Assembly: GCA_002499455.1 (NCBI GenBank)
Contig: DALN01000136.1
Location: forward strand, 281 to 30,539
Direction of reading: 5' to 3'
DNA: 30,259 nucleotides
Source of the DNA: Methanoculleus sp. UBA77
GTDB lineage: Archaea; Halobacteriota; Methanomicrobia; Methanomicrobiales; Methanoculleaceae
Below are positions 14,452 through 21,733 of this stretch, piece by piece. The position numbers were made by a program, and so were the translations under genes. Under the pieces are notes generated by a model. The model was not told where the DNA came from and did not search any database. It saw nothing but the letters and a program-made list of their open reading frames with translations. How positions within the stretch are numbered: position 1 is the stretch's first letter; every line of letters begins with the position of its first letter.

Positions 14452-16250
14452 AGCATCCCTCCAAGGAAGTGGAGATTGTAGAGGCTGTGGATCATGCATG
14501 CCGCGACAAGGCCGGGCACGTAGGCCCGCCTCCCCCAGACGAGCAGGAATGACCCGGTGATCAGCACCCCTGCGATGTGGAGAAGGAGCGGCATCCAGAG
14601 CACCTGGAGGGAGAGGAAGAGGACGCTCCCGAAGATCGACTCGGTGATCTGGGAGAGCGTCGCAAAGAGGAGGAGTTTCTCCCCGGCAAGGAACCCGGCG
14701 CCGATGGCGACCGCCCCCAGCAGCAGGTTCTTTACCGTGAGGAATCCCGGCCGCTCCTTTATCATCGCATAGAGCCCGACGGATTTCGCGACCTCCTCGA
14801 TGAACGCTGCAGAGACCGTCAGGAGGACGAGCGAGAGCGGCATCGGGATGTTGAAGAAGAGGACGAGTGTCATCATCTGGGCCATGAAGACGAACGGTAT
14901 CGTAAAGATGGCAAGGAGGAAGAGCGAGAGGTGTGGGTAGTCGCGGCCGATCGCGCCTCCGATGAAGTCCATAAGCCTCGATGTAAGGGGCTTCTCGGAG
15001 AAGAGGCGCTCCTCGCGGAAGTTGACCGTCCCGGCGTAGAAGAGGACGGCGCTGGTGGCAAAGAAGAGTGCCGTCGAGTAGACGTATTCGGCAGCGGTGA
15101 ACCCCTCGCCCTGGATCTCGAGGACGACGAGCGTGAGGGGGGAGATGATACTGATGACGTGGGTGTTCGCAAAGACCGTCGGGAAGAAGAGGTACGACGT
15201 TGCGAGGGTCGAGAAGAAGATCGAGACGAACGAGAGTTCTTTGAAACTCCTTGCGGCCATCCCGATGATCAGGGCGGCTGAGAGGAAGAAGAGGATGACC
15301 GGGATGAGCGGGAGGAGGATCGAGAGCGGGGCGCCGATGAAGGCGGTGATCGCGGCCGAGACGAGGAGCATGATGGCTAGATAGGGTATCGCCTTCCCGA
15401 TGATGACTGTGGAGGGCCGGACGGGAGCGGAGAGGAGCGCCTCTCCGGCTCTTCCCACCCGCTCGTTCATCACGCTCATCATGAAGAACTGGGAGGTGAA
15501 GTAGAGGGGGAAGATGAAGACGAAGACCAGAATGAGCGCATCGTAGGGGAGCGGGGGCGAGAGCTCCGCCGGTGTCCTGAGTCCGTCAGTTGCGGAACCG
15601 CTCGATATCATCCCGGTGTAGCGGGAGAGGGGATTCTCGTTTCCCGCCTCTGCGAGGTGCTGCCGCAGTTCGTCCTCGGAGACCGGCACGGCAGGTGATG
15701 GGGCGGTCACCGCCTCCACCGGGCCGGAGGGGAGGGGTGGCTCCCGCGTGGCCGCCGGGGCACCGACCTGCTGCCCGCTCTGGGTCGCCAGGAAATCGAT
15801 CTCGCTCTTGACGTACTCAAGGTCGATCCAGAGCGGGTAGCCGGCGAAGAGGTCGGGCTGGGAGGCGGCCACGCGGGAGACGTAGGCCTCGTAATCGCGC
15901 CTGAGCGCGGTTAAGGCCGCCCGTCCTTTGTCGGTATCGGCGGCGTAGACCTCGCCTGAGAAGACGATAACGTCGTAGGCGAACCGGTTGCTCCAGAGGG
16001 TGGGTCCGTCGGCGAGTTCAACGGTGAAGCGGTTGTCGGGGGCGACGACCCGGGCGACCTCGGGGTCATCGATCCCGATGCGGTAGATGCCGTCCTGCAT
16101 ATGGACGCCGCTCTGGGCGGCAAACCCGGTCACCAGGACCAGGAGAACGAGCAGTCCCATCGCGAGCGGGAGGACGTTTCTCCCCATCGTGGTCATCGAC
16201 CGGTTCATCTCCCAGACGGCTATTGTCCGGATGGAGGAAACAAGACTCAT
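14448..16250 (-). CDS. ABC-2 type permease fused to a PrsW-like intramembrane protease domain
   Basis: This 600-aa membrane protein has a first membrane helix (about 26-46), an extracytoplasmic region (about 47-235) with a Pro/Ser-rich stretch, and ABC-2 helices (about 237-425) around the coupling segment VMNERVGRAGEALLSAPVRPSTVIIGKAI. A further set of helices (about 440-600) resembles PrsW/CAAX-protease-clan peptidases, with E485-E486-x2-K489, H558 and H588-x3-N592. These acidic and histidine residues are where such families place catalytic ligands, so the domain may be an active membrane protease. It overlaps the second permease by 4 nt. The ATPase is divergent across 79 bp. The SD is weak (GGGAT). 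The permease call is firm; the protease call rests on motif pattern. Confidence 0.8.
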   Translation of the reverse strand: MSLVSSIRTIAVWEMNRSMTTMGRNVLPLAMGLLVLLVLVTGFAAQSGVHMQDGIYRIGIDDPEVARVVAPDNRFTVELADGPTLWSNRFAYDVIVFSGEVYAADTDKGRAALTALRRDYEAYVSRVAASQPDLFAGYPLWIDLEYVKSEIDFLATQSGQQVGAPAATREPPLPSGPVEAVTAPSPAVPVSEDELRQHLAEAGNENPLSRYTGMISSGSATDGLRTPAELSPPLPYDALILVFVFIFPLYFTSQFFMMSVMNERVGRAGEALLSAPVRPSTVIIGKAIPYLAIMLLVSAAITAFIGAPLSILLPLIPVILFFLSAALIIGMAARSFKELSFVSIFFSTLATSYLFFPTVFANTHVISIISPLTLVVLEIQGEGFTAAEYVYSTALFFATSAVLFYAGTVNFREERLFSEKPLTSRLMDFIGGAIGRDYPHLSLFLLAIFTIPFVFMAQMMTLVLFFNIPMPLSLVLLTVSAAFIEEVAKSVGLYAMIKERPGFLTVKNLLLGAVAIGAGFLAGEKLLLFATLSQITESIFGSVLFLSLQVLWMPLLLHIAGVLITGSFLLVWGRRAYVPGLVAACMIHSLYNLHFLGGML

Positions 16251-16329
16251 GGTTATCCCAAACGGCGTCGGAGGTTGATACCTGTGTGCAGCAACCTATT
16301 AGTAGTCATCGGCGCCATAGGGAGATTCG

Positions 16330-17217
16330 ATGATCACTGCCCGATCTCTTGTCAAACGTTATGGCGACTTCCCGGCCCTCGACGGCATCACGTTCGATCT
16401 TGACGACGCACGGATACTTGGCGTGATCGGGCACAACGGGGCAGGAAAGACGACGCTCTTAAAGATTATGGCCGGCCTCGTCGCTCCGACGTCGGGCAGT
16501 CTCGAGATCGACGGAGTCGATGTCGTGAGAAGGCCGCTCGACCTGAAGCGGAACCTGGGCTACCTCCCCGAAGAGTCGCGGCTCTACGAGACGATGACCA
16601 CGGATGCCTACCTCTCGTTCTTCGGCGAGATCTACGGCCTCCCGAAGGCGGCGATACGGCAGCGGCGCGAAGAACTCCTCGCCTCGCTCGCGCTCGAGCC
16701 GGATGGGAAGAAGATCGGTGAGTTCTCAAAGGGGATGAAGCGGAAGGTCGCGATTGCCCGATCGCTGATGCACGACCCTGCCCTGCTCATCTACGACGAG
16801 CCCACCTCCGGCCTCGATCCCATGACCTCCCGGTCGGTGCTCGAGTACGTCAAAGGCCTCCGGGAGGGGGGCAAGACGGTGATCTTCTCGGCCCACAACC
16901 TCTTCCAGGTGGAGGAGGCCTGCGACTTCGTCCTGATCCTGCGCCGGGGGAAGGCGGTAGCCGGCGGGACCATGGCCGAGCTTCGTGAGACGTTCGGTTC
17001 GATCACCTACCAGATCTTCTTCCGCGTACCCGGCCCCGAAACCTTCACAACATCGGTCAGTTACACGGCAGAGAACGGCAGATACCTCGCCGAGGCGCAT
17101 TCTGTCGAGGATCTGAACCGGGCGACCGCAGCGCTCGCCGCCGCCGGCGCGACAATCGAGCGGATCGAGTCGCATTACCCGACGCTCGAGGAGATGCTCT
17201 TAAAGATCGGGCGGTGA
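16330..17217 (+). CDS. ABC transporter ATP-binding protein
   Basis: This 295-aa ATPase has all the usual motifs: Walker A GHNGAGKTT (34-42), Q-loop region near 78-84 (YLPEESRLYE), signature FSKGMKRKVA (132-141, the KGMKRK variant of exporter ATPases), Walker B LLIYDEP (152-158) with catalytic Glu157, D-loop SGLDP, and switch His189 (SAHN). A C-terminal extension of about 80 residues is typical of ABC-2 exporter ATPases. It should power the two permeases encoded divergently next door. The ATG at 16330 is preceded by GGGAGA and, about 30 nt upstream, by a weak TATA-like CTATTAGT (16296-16303), so the leader is short. The substrate is unknown. Confidence 0.9.
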   Translation: MITARSLVKRYGDFPALDGITFDLDDARILGVIGHNGAGKTTLLKIMAGLVAPTSGSLEIDGVDVVRRPLDLKRNLGYLPEESRLYETMTTDAYLSFFGEIYGLPKAAIRQRREELLASLALEPDGKKIGEFSKGMKRKVAIARSLMHDPALLIYDEPTSGLDPMTSRSVLEYVKGLREGGKTVIFSAHNLFQVEEACDFVLILRRGKAVAGGTMAELRETFGSITYQIFFRVPGPETFTTSVSYTAENGRYLAEAHSVEDLNRATAALAAAGATIERIESHYPTLEEMLLKIGR

Positions 17218-17450
17218 TGGTCCTGGAAACCTCTGGCCGGACCCTTTTCGAGGAAAGTCATTCGCATTTCCCTATGGGCGCGCCTGAAAAGAGCGGCATA
17301 TCCTGAATCCTTTCTGTTTTGACCCCGTATCCTTTATCTGGCCGGTCAGATGCGGAGCAGGGACCCACCGGTGATCTCCGCCCCCCGCATGGCATTCTCC
17401 GGGGTCCTGTCGCCGGAGCAGGATTTATATACCTGCGGCATATAAGAGCC
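17218..17450. other. Non-coding spacer after the ABC ATPase gene
   Basis: No supported gene lies here. It holds T-rich tracts (17243-17249 and around 17310-17325) that could end the ATPase transcript, a GCGGAG/CTCCGC inverted pair (17352-17357, 17376-17381) and, at its end, the TATA box of the candidate RNA described next. Frames open on either strand have no recognisable protein content. Confidence 0.4.
17424..17431 (+). promoter_or_regulatory. Consensus TATA box without a downstream ORF
   Basis: TTTATATA matches the archaeal consensus YTTWTAWA at all eight positions in the plus orientation and only partly in the other. The expected start is near 17451-17454. No coding sequence follows on the plus strand before the oppositely directed tRNA, pointing to an RNA gene. 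Confidence 0.6.
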
Positions 17451-17532
17451 TCCGGAACCCCCGAGAATTCGCGATAACCGACCTTCCGTGTAAAACCACG
17501 GCTGACACAGGGCTTGATGGGGGTTGGCCGGA
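17451..17532 (+). ncRNA. Candidate structured non-coding RNA
   Basis: TCCGG+AACCCCC (17451-17462) pairs with GGGGGTT (17519-17525) and CCGGA (17528-17532), a 12-bp closing helix with a 2-nt GG bulge. Inside it CCGTG (17486-17490) and CACGG (17497-17501) form a 5-bp hairpin. The segment begins where transcription from the perfect TATA box at 17424-17431 should start. The interior also contains CTGA and TGATG, which resemble D and C boxes, but their order and spacing do not make a standard C/D or H/ACA guide RNA. It is not a tRNA: there is no T-loop. The true 3' end is unknown; a second weak hairpin follows (about 17535-17570). I cannot assign a family. Confidence 0.35.
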
Positions 17533-17657
17533 TGACCGGGCGCCTCTCCTGGAATTGTGGGATTGCCCCGGAAGAGTGGTCGTGAAAAGGAAACCCCTGT
17601 CGCGGAAACAATGATACCAGAGCCGGATGCACACGATGAGAAGAAGTGAATGTTCGA
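17533..17657. other. Non-coding spacer between candidate RNA and tRNA-Lys
   Basis: This holds a possible hairpin CCGGG/CCCGG (about 17535-17570) and no recognisable gene. Frames crossing it on the minus strand run into the tRNA and translate tRNA sequence, so they are not genes. Confidence 0.35.
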
Positions 17658-17731
17658 CGGGCCTGAAGGGATTTGAACCCTTGGCCTACGGATTAAGAGT
17701 CCGTCGCTCTGCCGAACTAAGCTACAGGCCC
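17658..17731 (-). tRNA. tRNA-Lys (anticodon CTT)
   Basis: The minus strand folds as a complete cloverleaf of 74 nt including discriminator G. The acceptor stem is GGGCCTG/CAGGCCC, the anticodon stem ACGGA/TCCGT encloses loop CTCTTAA with anticodon CTT (reads AAG), and the T arm is AAGGG-TTCAAAT-CCCTT. CCA is not encoded. No intron is seen. A TATA element (17772-17765 on the minus strand) lies about 37 nt upstream, giving a short 5' leader of about 11 nt to be removed by RNase P. The promoter tract is shared with the divergent DHH gene. Confidence 0.95.
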
Positions 17732-17762
17732 ATGCATCTGACCTAGAAGTATAGCACGTTTG

Positions 17763-17778
17763 GAAATATAAATATTTC
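17763..17778. promoter_or_regulatory. Bidirectional AT-rich promoter (tRNA-Lys / DHH gene)
   Basis: GAAATAT-AA-ATATTTC is an inverted repeat with 7-bp arms and a 2-nt spacer. On the minus strand it contains TTTATATT, a 7/8 TATA match at the right distance for the tRNA. On the plus strand it lies about 25-30 nt before a start compatible with ATG 17803. One symmetric TATA tract appears to serve both transcripts. Confidence 0.55.
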
Positions 17779-17802
17779 GGCACCTTTCCGAAAACCACCG
17801 GA

Positions 17803-19305
17803 ATGGAATCCCTTAATACCATGAGAAGTTACACCATTGTACGCATGCCTGAGGCGGTCCAGAACGTTTCAAAGGAACGTATTAAATATATTATTCTTGG
17901 CTGCGGGAGCACCGGCTATAATGTCGCAGAAGAGCTCGAGCAGGAGAACGAAGACCTCATCATCGTCGACAGAGACGAGAAGAGGGTAGAGGATCTTCGT
18001 GACCAGAAGTACGAAGCGCTCGTTCGCGACCTCCGGGACCCGAACTTCATGGAGGGGTTGCCCGTGCCGGAGATCGCGTTCATCCTTGCAAACGACCGCG
18101 AGGCTAACCTGGCTGCGCTCAAGACACTCAAGAACCGTTACCCGGCGACATACGTCATCGCGCGCGCCACCGACCCGGTCAGCATCGATCTGCTCCAGCA
18201 GGAGGGCGCCGATATCGTCCTCTACCCGCAGGAGGTCGTGGCCAGGACTGCCATCCATCATATCCGCAAGCTCCACTCATCAAGGCTCGCCCTGCGGCTC
18301 TACGATATGCTCGCCGCCTGGGAGGGGACGCTCTGCATCGTCACCCACTTAAACCCCGACCCTGACTCGATCTCGAGCGCGATGGCGCTCTCGATGATCG
18401 CCCGGCACGCAAGCCACAACAAACTCAACTGCCGCATCCTCTACGAGGGGGATATCGGGCACCAGGAGAACCGGGCGTTCATCAACCTTCTTGAGATCAA
18501 GATGGAGCGGCTCACCCCCCAGATCCTTGATGAGTGCAACCACATCGCCCTGGTCGACTCGTCCGCCCCCGGTGCGAACAACGAGCTCCCGAAGGCCACC
18601 CGGGTCAATATCATCATCGACCACCACAAGAACGGCGAGCATCCTGCAACCGTCGCGGACTTCGTCGATATCCGGCCGGGGGTCGGGGCCACGGCAAGCA
18701 TCCTGACCCAGTACCTGATGGAACTCGATATCCCGGTGAACAAATCCGTGGCCACCGCGCTCCTCTACGGCATCCGGGCCGATACCAGAGATTTCAAGAG
18801 GAACGTCACCCCGCAGGACCTTAACTACGCGGCCTTCCTCCTCCCGCTGACCGACTCGGACCTCCTCGACAAGATCACCTCCCCGTCCATATCGCAGGAG
18901 ACCGTGGAGATCATGGGGAACGCCATCCTGAACCGGCGGATCAAGAGCGGTTACCTCTTCTCGAACGTCGGTTATATCCGGAACCGCGACGCTCTCCCGC
19001 AGGCAGCCGACATGCTGATCAATCTCGAGGGCGTGAACACGGCGCTGGTCTATGGCATCAGCGACCAGAGCATCATCATCTCGGGCCGGAACAAGGATAT
19101 CAGGCTTCATCTCGGCAACGTGATGGCCGAGGCGTTTGGCCCGATCGGCGAGGCCGGCGGGCATGCCACGATGGCCGCCGCCCTGATCCCGCTCAGCTAC
19201 TTCTCGATGGTGAAGGAGAAGGAGAACCTGCTCGATCTCATCATCGATCCTATCCTGAAACGGTTCTCCAATATCGTCGGCCTGGATAACGAGGACAAGG
19301 AATGA
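17803..19305 (+). CDS. DHH-DHHA1 phosphoesterase with N-terminal RCK_N (TrkA-N) domain
   Basis: This 500-aa protein begins with a Rossmann RCK_N domain (residues about 28-145; GCGSTG at 33-38, and acidic D56 at the end of beta-2, as expected for NAD binding). A DHH phosphoesterase domain follows, with H182-x3-D186-x-D188, D252 (LVDSS), D273-H274-H275 (IIDHH) and a C-terminal DHHA1 module with EAGGHATMAAA near 445-455. DHH enzymes use two Mn ions; relatives cut oligonucleotides or cyclic dinucleotides. The RCK domain suggests nucleotide or redox sensing. The substrate is unknown; cyclic-di-AMP or nanoRNA are possibilities only. ATG 17803, 17821 and 17845 are all possible starts, none with a clear SD. 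Its stop overlaps the mptE start (ATGA). Confidence 0.85.
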   Translation: MESLNTMRSYTIVRMPEAVQNVSKERIKYIILGCGSTGYNVAEELEQENEDLIIVDRDEKRVEDLRDQKYEALVRDLRDPNFMEGLPVPEIAFILANDREANLAALKTLKNRYPATYVIARATDPVSIDLLQQEGADIVLYPQEVVARTAIHHIRKLHSSRLALRLYDMLAAWEGTLCIVTHLNPDPDSISSAMALSMIARHASHNKLNCRILYEGDIGHQENRAFINLLEIKMERLTPQILDECNHIALVDSSAPGANNELPKATRVNIIIDHHKNGEHPATVADFVDIRPGVGATASILTQYLMELDIPVNKSVATALLYGIRADTRDFKRNVTPQDLNYAAFLLPLTDSDLLDKITSPSISQETVEIMGNAILNRRIKSGYLFSNVGYIRNRDALPQAADMLINLEGVNTALVYGISDQSIIISGRNKDIRLHLGNVMAEAFGPIGEAGGHATMAAALIPLSYFSMVKEKENLLDLIIDPILKRFSNIVGLDNEDKE

Positions 19306-19925
19306 GGTTTGCGGACTGGGAACCTCATTACGCCGCTATTTTAGAGTATTTCGGGTTCGAGCGCGAGGCCGACGAGGCGGCCGCCCGGCTTCTTGCAGAC
19401 CTCGCGGCCGGCAGGGACGATCTCGGTCTCCTTGAGGCGCTCATTCGCGGCAGGACCGTGACGGTCTGCGGGAACGCGCCCTCGCTCCCTGAGGAGATCG
19501 GCCGTATCGAGGGGACGGTGCTTGCCGCCGATGCTGCCGCGGAGGTCCTCGCGGACCACGGGATCCGCCCGGACGCCGTCTTCACGGATCTCGACGGGGC
19601 AACGGACGTCTTCATCGACCTCTCCCGCCGGGGGACGGTGATGGTCGTTCACGCCCACGGCGACAACCTCCCGCTCCTCCGCCACTGGGTGCCGCGGATC
19701 CCGGGCCCGCTCGTCGCCACGACCCAGGCGGCCCCCCTCCCGCACGTTCACAACTTCGGCGGGTTCACCGATGGCGACCGTGCGGTCTTTGCCGCGGACG
19801 ACCTCGGTGCGGCGGAGATCCGGATCATCGGGTTCGACCTTGCCGACAAAAACGTCGACCCCGTCAAGCGGGGTAAACTCTTCTGGGCGGGAGAACTCCT
19901 CCGCCTGATCGGGTATGACCTCTAG
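19302..19925 (+). CDS. mptE: 6-hydroxymethyl-7,8-dihydropterin pyrophosphokinase (MptE/DUF115 type)
   Basis: This 207-aa enzyme transfers pyrophosphate from ATP to 6-hydroxymethyl-7,8-dihydropterin, a step of tetrahydromethanopterin (or related archaeal pterin) synthesis. It has the DUF115 landmarks: VCGNAPSL (about 54-61), FTDLDG (94-99), VVHAHGDNLPLL (115-126), NFGGFTDGDRAVFAA (about 150-164) and IRIIGFDL near 174-181. The aspartates of TDLDG and the HAHGDN segment are the expected metal/nucleotide site. It starts at ATG 19302, overlapping the DHH stop by 4 nt, so the two are translationally coupled; why a DHH phosphoesterase would be coupled to pterin synthesis is not clear. A hairpin repeat follows 37 bp after the stop. 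Confidence 0.88.
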   Translation: MRFADWEPHYAAILEYFGFEREADEAAARLLADLAAGRDDLGLLEALIRGRTVTVCGNAPSLPEEIGRIEGTVLAADAAAEVLADHGIRPDAVFTDLDGATDVFIDLSRRGTVMVVHAHGDNLPLLRHWVPRIPGPLVATTQAAPLPHVHNFGGFTDGDRAVFAADDLGAAEIRIIGFDLADKNVDPVKRGKLFWAGELLRLIGYDL

Positions 19926-19962
19926 CGGACCATCGCACCCGGCATCACATGTATACCGTGGC

Positions 19963-20048
19963 CTCACGCGAAGAGCGCGAAGCCGCGAAGACCATGTGGT
20001 TGAGACGCGTTGCACCGTCCCTTCGCGTCCTTCGCGGCTTCGCGTGAG
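19963..20048. repeat. Dispersed hairpin repeat, copy B
   Basis: The arms 19963-19990 and 20021-20048 are inverted relative to each other, 28 nt each. Each is CTCA followed by three CGCGAAG heptamers with 1-2 nt spacers (order of spacers differs between arms). The loop is 30 nt. It occupies most of the 149-bp spacer between mptE and the next gene and ends 7 nt before that gene's SD. Confidence 0.85.
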
Positions 20049-20074
20049 TCTACTCAGGAGGAATGAGATAGTAA

Positions 20075-21724
20075 ATGCCAGGGTCAACTAGCGCCCTCAT
20101 CATCGACGGCTACGTCGACGAGCCCGCGTGCCTCGGCGTCGCGCCCTACATCTCCCCCTACATACGGGAGGTCGCCGGTGTCCTTGCCGGGCACGGCTAC
20201 AGCGCCCGCTACGTCACCATCGACCAGGTCCGGGCCGACCCTTCGCTCGTCGCGGGTACCGGCAGCGGTGACCTCGTGGTGATGATCGCAGGAATGACCG
20301 TGCCGGGGGCCTACATCGGGGGGAAGCCGGCGACCCTGACGGAGGTCCAGCAGCTCGGGACCCTCCTCCGGCAGCCGACCACCGCGATCGGGGGACCGAT
20401 AGCGTTCGGTTACGCTCCCGGCGGAGGGAGGAAGGCGATCCGCCAGGCGATTGCGGGGTTCGACGTCATGCTCTCGGGGTCGCCCGCGGTCGCGCTGGAG
20501 AACTGGCTCTCGGGCGGGGAGCCCGCCGGTGCGGCTGACTACTCCCTGACCGACCCCTGGTCGGCGGCAGGGGCCGGGATCATCAGACAGCACCCGGCGT
20601 TCCCCTACGTGATGTGCGAGCTCGAGACTGCGACCGGATGCTCGCGGGCGACGGTCGGCGGCTGCTCGTTCTGCACCGAGCCCTTCTACGGGCTCCCGCG
20701 CTACCGGAGCATCGAGGGGATCGCGGAGGAGGTGGCGGCGCTCCATGCGGCCGGCGCCCGGCACTTCAGGCTCGGCCGGCAGCCGGATCTCCTCGCCTAC
20801 CGGAGTTCCGGCGGCGAGTTCCCGGTCCCGCGCCCGGAGGTGCTCGAGGAACTCTTCAGCGCCATCCGCGCGAACGCCCCGGCCCTCAAAACCCTGCACA
20901 TCGACAACATCAACCCGGGCACCATCGCCCGGCACGAGGACGCGGCGCGGGCGGCGCTCGAGGCGATCGTCGCCGACCACACCCCCGGTGATATCGCGGC
21001 CTTCGGGATGGAGACCGCCGATCCGGCGGTGGTGGCGGCAAACAACCTCAAAGCCATACCGGACGACGTCTTCCGTGCGATCGAGGTCGTGAACGACGTG
21101 GGGGCGAGACGGACGGGCGGCATCCCCGAACTCCTGCCGGGCTTGAACTTCATCGCCGGTCTTGCCGGGGAGACGCCGGCGACGTTCGATCTGAATCAGG
21201 CGTTTCTCCAGCGGGTTCTCGACGCCGGGCTCCTGGTCCGGCGTGTGAACATCCGGCAGCTGATGCCGTTTGAGGGGACGAAGGCCTACGACGAGAACAC
21301 GCTCGGGGCACACGACGCCCGGTTCCGGGCCTTCAAGGAGTGGACACGGACACACTTCGACGAACCGATGCTCCGCCGGGTCTTCCCCGCCGGCACCGTC
21401 CTCCGTGACGTCGTCATCGAGGTTCCCGGCAAACCGTCGTTCGGGCGGCAGATGGGCTCCTACCCCATCCTGGTCGGGATCCCCCTCGACCTCCCGGCAA
21501 AGACCGTGCTTGACGCCGTCGTCGTGGATTGGGGGATGCGGTCGGTGACGGCCCTCCCCTGTCCGGTGGAGGTCAACACCCTCCCGGTCGCGGCGCTCCG
21601 CTGGATCCCCGGCGTCGGCAAGAAGAGGGCCGCCACGATCGCCGCTCGCCGGCCGTTCCGGAGCCTTGAAGAGTTCCGGAAGGTCGCCGGGGAGACGGGG
21701 ATCGAGGACGTGATGGTGTTCTAA
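20075..21724 (+). CDS. Archaeal radical SAM protein with C-terminal helix-hairpin-helix (COG1031-like)
   Basis: This 549-aa protein has an N-terminal Rossmann-like region (1-150), a radical SAM domain whose likely cluster cysteines are C189-x7-C197-x2-C200 (TGCSRATVGGCSFC), a departure from the classic Cx3Cx2C, and later elements GMETADP (about 308-314) and LPGLNFIAGLAGET (about 354-367). A final helix-hairpin-helix (500-549; LRWIPGVGKKRAATIAARRPF) suggests nucleic-acid contact. I place it with the archaeal COG1031 radical SAM family, whose function is unknown. C181 just upstream could substitute for a cluster ligand, but that would need a less likely geometry. AGGAGG (20056-20061) lies 13 nt before ATG 20075, a rather long spacing; no nearer in-frame start fits. 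Confidence 0.82.
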   Translation: MPGSTSALIIDGYVDEPACLGVAPYISPYIREVAGVLAGHGYSARYVTIDQVRADPSLVAGTGSGDLVVMIAGMTVPGAYIGGKPATLTEVQQLGTLLRQPTTAIGGPIAFGYAPGGGRKAIRQAIAGFDVMLSGSPAVALENWLSGGEPAGAADYSLTDPWSAAGAGIIRQHPAFPYVMCELETATGCSRATVGGCSFCTEPFYGLPRYRSIEGIAEEVAALHAAGARHFRLGRQPDLLAYRSSGGEFPVPRPEVLEELFSAIRANAPALKTLHIDNINPGTIARHEDAARAALEAIVADHTPGDIAAFGMETADPAVVAANNLKAIPDDVFRAIEVVNDVGARRTGGIPELLPGLNFIAGLAGETPATFDLNQAFLQRVLDAGLLVRRVNIRQLMPFEGTKAYDENTLGAHDARFRAFKEWTRTHFDEPMLRRVFPAGTVLRDVVIEVPGKPSFGRQMGSYPILVGIPLDLPAKTVLDAVVVDWGMRSVTALPCPVEVNTLPVAALRWIPGVGKKRAATIAARRPFRSLEEFRKVAGETGIEDVMVF

Positions 21725-21733
21725 TCCTCTCTT

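Noticed and set aside
17250..17259. GAGGAAAGTC, resembling the conserved P4 motif of RNase P RNA
   Set aside because: No second conserved P4 strand or other RNase P core motif could be found at a proper distance, and no helix pattern fits; probably chance.
17346..17822. 158-codon minus-strand frame crossing the tRNA
   Set aside because: It translates the tRNA itself (SDGLLIRRPRVQIPSGPS is a familiar tRNA read-through) and has no family content.
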